Positions 59,737-64,000 of a DNA stretch of 64,000 nt are shown here, piece after piece. Position 1 is the stretch's first letter. Each line of letters starts with the position of its first letter. The notes under the pieces were generated by a model. It made no database searches, was not told the DNA's origin, and saw only the letters and a list, made by a program, of their open reading frames with translations. This DNA comes from Paraspadella gotoi (Eukaryota; Chaetognatha): positions 19,150,318 to 19,214,317 of the forward strand of contig CM119268.1 of assembly GCA_051294375.1 (NCBI GenBank). Direction: 5' to 3'. Both the position numbers and the translations under genes were made by a program.

Positions 59737-62700
59737 ATGTCTTTCTCCTCTCTTCTCGCTCCTTTCCTTCTCTTCCTCCGTCCCTTCCTCTTCCTCTTTC
59801 CTTTCCTCCGCGTCCTCTTCGACGTGACCTCCTCTGCTCACGCCATGGGCGGACCCCGCGGCGCCGTCAAAGCCTTCTTGACCCTCTTGCGGCGCTGGAC
59901 GCCGCTCCGTCCCGACGGGCTGCAGCTGACGACAACGGCGGCGATCGATGGCGTGAGATTCCCGTGGACCCCGTGGCGCGACGTGGCGGGTTGGCGCGCC
60001 ACTTTGAACGGCGTGGCCGAGATGACGCTGAGAGAAGACGACGTCTTCGTGATATCGTATCCAAAGTGCGGGCATCACTTTTTGCACGAGGTGGGCTTCG
60101 AGGGTTGCCGGGGGTTATTTAAATTGTTAATGTACACTTGTTATTTAAAGTATCTTTGAATGATATTGAAGAGACAGTAATTATTGTTATATGTTAGTGA
60201 CAGAACCGTTCAATATAAGCAGTCCCTGAGCTTCAGACCAGGCTATAACACCGTGTTACAGGCGGGTTAAGTGCCCCATCCCTCTTAACTGCAAGGCGAC
60301 CACCGGGCTAGAACCCCGGACCTTTTGGGTTGGGAGGCGAATGACTTGCCTCCGGCACCAATGGCCGCTGATGAACGGTTGGTGGATTTTAGTCAACCAT
60401 ACATCCCCCCTCCTATAGGGAGAGGTCTGTTGAGTCTCTTCAGTGAATTGTTGTTGTTGGTGGAAAGTTCGTCACCAAGTTGAGGCATGTCGCCTGATGT
60501 GTTGGCGCAAAGTGCATTGCAAAGTGTTGTTGTTGCTGTTGTGTTTGGAAGTCGGGCTCACCAATGATGAGACAGTAATTATTGTTATATGTTAGTGACA
60601 GAACAGTTCAATATAAGCAGTCCCTGAGCTTCGGATCAGGCTGTAACACCATGTTACAGGTAGGTTAAGCGTCCCGTCTCTCTTAACTGCAAAGCGACCA
60701 CCGGGCTAGAACCCAGGACCTTTTGGGTTGGAAGGCGAATGACTTGCCTCCGGCACCAATGGCCGCTGATGAACGGTTGGTGGATTTTTGTTCACCATAA
60801 TATAAAATAACTATTCGTTAAATATTACTTAATGTATTGGTTATGATGAGAAGAAACTTAAGAACTTTGCGGTCAAAAATCCACCGACCACTTTTTTGTT
60901 CCCAAACGTGACTTGCAGCGGTTAAATACTAATTAAATGTTTAAGTGTTTATCTAAATTTCAATATTAGACCACAATGTCAATTAACCATTGTCTTGCCT
61001 ACTAATTTATAGTAAATTTCTAAGTATAACGGGGACATTTAGAAATCATTTTGTCCATTTAAAAAACGACAAATAGGAAAGACTTCTTCAACCCCCCACT
61101 CATCCTCTGAAAAGGTTCTCAACATGATCCTCGTTGGCCAAACGAATCTTCATCCGGATCAAAAGTTCGTCAACTTTTTGGAGTTCTATTCCGATCCCCA
61201 AACTTATTTCGGTCGTCTCCCCTCCCCAAGGGTAATCATGACCCATTTGCCCCTCAAGTTCCTCCCTCGCGAACTGTGGGCCAAAAGGTGCAAGATCATC
61301 AGGATTTCCAGGTGCTAATTCGAGGGGCGTTTTTCGTGGACCTGAGCGTGATTTCAGCTTTTTTTTTCTTTTTTTTTTTTCTTAATCATCTTAATACATC
61401 CTTATTACTAGGAGAAGTCTTAAGATTTCTTATATGAATCTATACCATAGTAACTATTTTTTTAATATTTATTTATAGAAAGGAAAGGCCAAAAAACTTT
61501 TTGGGAAATTTTTAATTTAAAAACCATATTCAGATAGCTTATAAAAGTTTGTTCTACATAAAGTATAATTCTTTTTTAAATATTTTTAGAGATAAGTAGG
61601 TCAAAAATTAAAAAAAACGTAAAAAATCATCAATCATCTTTCATACTTTTTTATTAATTTTTTTAAGATTTTTGACTGAGAAAACGTAAAAATATAAGCT
61701 GTAATTATATTTCATGATTTAACTTTTTATGCTCTATAAAAAAATTTTAAAGATTTCCCAAAACAATTTTTTCTCTATATAGTTATATAATAATTTTAAT
61801 TAGGCAAGTACCCTCAGAAAAATCATTTTTGACAAAAATGTTTTAATACTATAATCTATGCTCATGATAGATTATTTTAAGGCTGTATACTAGAGTGGAG
61901 CACTGGGGAACATAAATTTTATTTGAGTGAACAAACATGGATATTTAGACGTAAGATAGTATGATTATTGATTAAAGAGTACAAAAATATTTTGCTTATA
62001 TTGTTTGGGGAACAGTATCATTAATTACAATATATTTATAGTAATATCCTTATAAAATCATAAATTTTCAAAATAATTTTTTTTAAAATTTTTATTAAAG
62101 ATTCAGATTTTTATAAAAAGTTAGATCAAAAATATAAAATATGTTATTAAAATTTTAATGTCTTCAGCGTCAAAAATACAAAAAAGGTCAAATTGTCCAA
62201 TTTTTTACGCTTTGTAGTAGAAACTATTATATGATGAAACATTTTGGTCATTTTTCGCAGCTTTAACCTAAAAATATCATGTAACATATTTTACAAAAGT
62301 TTTTCAGTTTTTTTCCGTCGAATCCGAAACTGTTCTTAAAATTAAAAAAAATATGATTTAAAATTTTATGATTTATAACTATAACGAAAATTCAATTAAT
62401 GATACTGTTATGCAAATTTTTTTGAAAAATATCTTCATTATTTTTTATTACATATACAAAGGTAGCAAAAAAACATTGTTCCATCGCTCAATCTTTTCAT
62501 CACTCCACCCTACTGTATACATTAGCATTCAAATTTCATCGGCTATGGCTATTATTACATATAAGGATAAAAAAATATTTGAATTTAAAAGAAACAAACG
62601 ATATTACTTTTGTTTTAATAGCTGTATAGAGAATTGTCTCTCTCCCGCCCAGCAAATCAAGTGACGAGCTCAGGCGTCGATCTGTAGTCGGGCATTGCAT

Positions 62701-63415
62701 AAGTTCACCCCGCCTATAAGCATGACACCTTTAGTTGTGACCCCGTGGCTAATTGAGTAAAGCCATCAGCTCGTGACCACTAGGTACCGTCTTCAATCCT
62801 AACCCGGTACCTACTCTGTGGAAAGCGTGAGGATGGCCGTAAGCCGCCTTGGGGACATGGAAAACCCTCAAGCCTGGTTCCAAGCCCAGAACCCGTTCCA
62901 TGGCTGCTAGAGGCGGTTAAAGAAGTTGCGGATAGTACTCTTCAGCCCCACTGAGCGCCTTATCCACAGACCATTAACTGGTTTCCTAACCTGAAATCAA
63001 CTGGCTCAAGTAAATGTGGGAGGGCAAAATACAATGCAATAAATCAATATATATGTTGGAAAATCCAGGAAAAAAATGTTTGAAAATAAATAAAAAAACA
63101 ACTAAATATTAAAAAATAATAATGTACAAGATTTTATATAAAAACAGGTAAAAATCTGTAGACGTGACTTTTTTAGAAAATAATATTTTGCATTCATAAT
63201 TTTTTTTAACTTCTGAATGGCAAGAGAAAAAAAAATTCCTCTTTTCCCACAGAAATCCAAAGGATGTTTTCGTCTCGTATTACCACCACAATTTGGCCGT
63301 CAACTACCGCAGCTACACCGATCCGCTGGAGAACTACATCAAGCTCCATCTGGATGATCCTTGCGACGCCGAGTACGGATCTTACTTTCACTACGAGCGG
63401 CAATACGAGGAAAAG
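59737..63415 (+). CDS. Cytosolic-type sulfotransferase (SULT family), 3 exons found, 3' end lost
   Basis: Exons: 59737 (or ATG 59845) to 60090, 61115-61311, 63253 to about 63415. The ATG at 59845 (GCCATGG context) is the likelier start, since the preceding 36 codons are a Leu/Phe-rich low-complexity run. Motifs: DVFVISYPKCGHHFLHE (PAPS-binding loop with its Lys), MTHLPLKFLP (catalytic His), and IIRISR|NPKDVFVSYYH (3'-phosphate binding), in family order. The phases (0, 2) match. SULTs transfer sulfate from PAPS to small hydroxyl or amine substrates in the cytosol. The usual SGTTW after YPK is replaced by CGHHF. The last exon with the GxxGxWK region is not in the window. Confidence 0.88.
60168..60400 (-). 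mobile_element. tRNA-derived SINE family B, copy 4
   Basis: Full copy with GAAGAGACAGTAATTATTGT start and GGTTGGTGGATTTTAGTC end. It lies in intron 1 of the sulfotransferase gene. Confidence 0.7.
60567..60798 (-). mobile_element. tRNA-derived SINE family B, copy 5
   Basis: Second copy in the same orientation 170 bp from copy 4. The GACAGTAATTATTGTTATAT start and the B-box-like GGGCTAGAACCC are conserved. Confidence 0.7.
61883..62520. mobile_element. Inverted-repeat element in sulfotransferase intron 2
   Basis: TGTATACTAGAGTGGAG at 61884 is answered by CTCCACCCTACTGTATAC ending at 62520. It has an AT-rich, non-coding interior. Part of the interior (62066-62273) is copied at the right edge of the window by what looks like misassembly. 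Confidence 0.5.
62682..62968 (+). mobile_element. tRNA-derived SINE family A, copy 2
   Basis: Near full-length match to 22174-22449, including GTAGTCGGGCATTGC, GACCACTAGGTACCG, AAGCCTGGTTCCAAGCCCAG and GCGCCTTATCCACA. Confidence 0.7.
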
Positions 63416-64000
63416 GTCGATTTCTGTGATACTAAGTTAAGTTTCGTTTCTGATTGTAATACACCATATTTACACCAAATAGGTAAATCACTTAGATCAC
63501 GTTATCCGTCTAACCTTCGAAAGTCTAAAAAAGGACACGGCACAAGTAGTAAAAAAAATCGCGCGGTTTCTCGGTGTCGAACGNNNNNNNNNNTTTTTCT
63601 CTAAATAATTTTTTTTAAATTTTTATTAACGATTCAGATTTTTTATAAAAAGTTAGATCAAAAATATAAAATATGTTATTAAAAATTTTAATGTCTTCAG
63701 CGTCAAAAATATAAAAAAAGGTCAAATTCTCCAATTTTTTACGCTTTGTAGTAGAAACTATTATATAATGAAACATTTTGGTCATTTTTCGCAGCTTTAA
63801 CCTAAAACTTACTTTCACTAACGAGCGGAATACGAGGAAAAAGGTCGATTTCTGTGATACTAAGTTAAGTTTCGTTTCTGATTGTAATACACCATATTTA
63901 CACCAAATAGGTAAATCACTTAGATCACGTTATCCGTCTAACCTTCGAAAGTCTAAAAAAGGACACGGCACAAGTAGTAAAAAAAATCGCGCGGTTTCTC
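63416..64000. other. Gapped, duplicated right edge (probable misassembly)
   Basis: Ten Ns at 63584-63593. 63598-63806 repeats 62066-62273 almost exactly, and 63808-64000 repeats 63381-63573 including the exon end, with extra or missing bases in the exon part. The ORFs here are unreliable. Confidence 0.75.

Overview
The window is animal nuclear DNA. Short GC-rich coding exons with GT-AG borders sit in long AT-rich introns full of microsatellites, tRNA-derived SINEs, small inverted-repeat elements and hammerhead-ribozyme motifs. No operons, bacterial signals or protein-coding transposons are seen. The phylum cannot be fixed from the sequence. Two N runs (5544-5558 and 63584-63593) and a scrambled right end show it is a draft assembly. 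Exon borders below come from reading frame, splice phase and recalled family sequences; no alignment was run.

Layout: 1-5400 has no recognisable gene. A coding exon at 5411 runs into an N gap. 7998-20190 (+) is a six-exon, low-complexity, coiled-coil gene whose end resembles the MISP/AKAP2 C-terminal motif. 21155-25747 (-) is a five-exon CCDC24 homologue converging on it; an opposite-strand ORF with a CxxC-8-CxxC motif lies in its first intron. 26491-27899 holds fragments: a possible membrane-protein exon (-) and two acidic exons (+). 28773-30121 (+) is a secreted or membrane protein with signal peptide, LDL-receptor class A repeat and MAM domain.

31986-56776 (+) is a complete CDC14 dual-specificity phosphatase gene of about 25 kb. 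Its 10.5-kb first intron contains an antisense SIRT4-type sirtuin gene (32567-35870), a possible small nested gene (37995-38502) and a frame-neutral 69-nt candidate cassette exon (41276-41344). CDC14 exon 6 is present twice, 46183-46270 and 48009-48096; both copies are 88 nt with the same phases. They look like mutually exclusive exons and are the most interesting coding feature. Two alternative last exons also fit.

59737 to the right edge (+) is a cytosolic-type sulfotransferase gene whose third exon runs into duplicated, gap-containing sequence.

The repeat fraction is equally notable. Hammerhead ribozyme cores lie in inverted arms around (GA)n/(CT)n tracts in CDC14 introns, with compensatory changes in helices I and II between copies. 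A non-coding element family with GTCGGATCTGC ends occurs at least six times. Three tRNA-derived SINE families and several foldback or MITE-like elements fill much of the introns.
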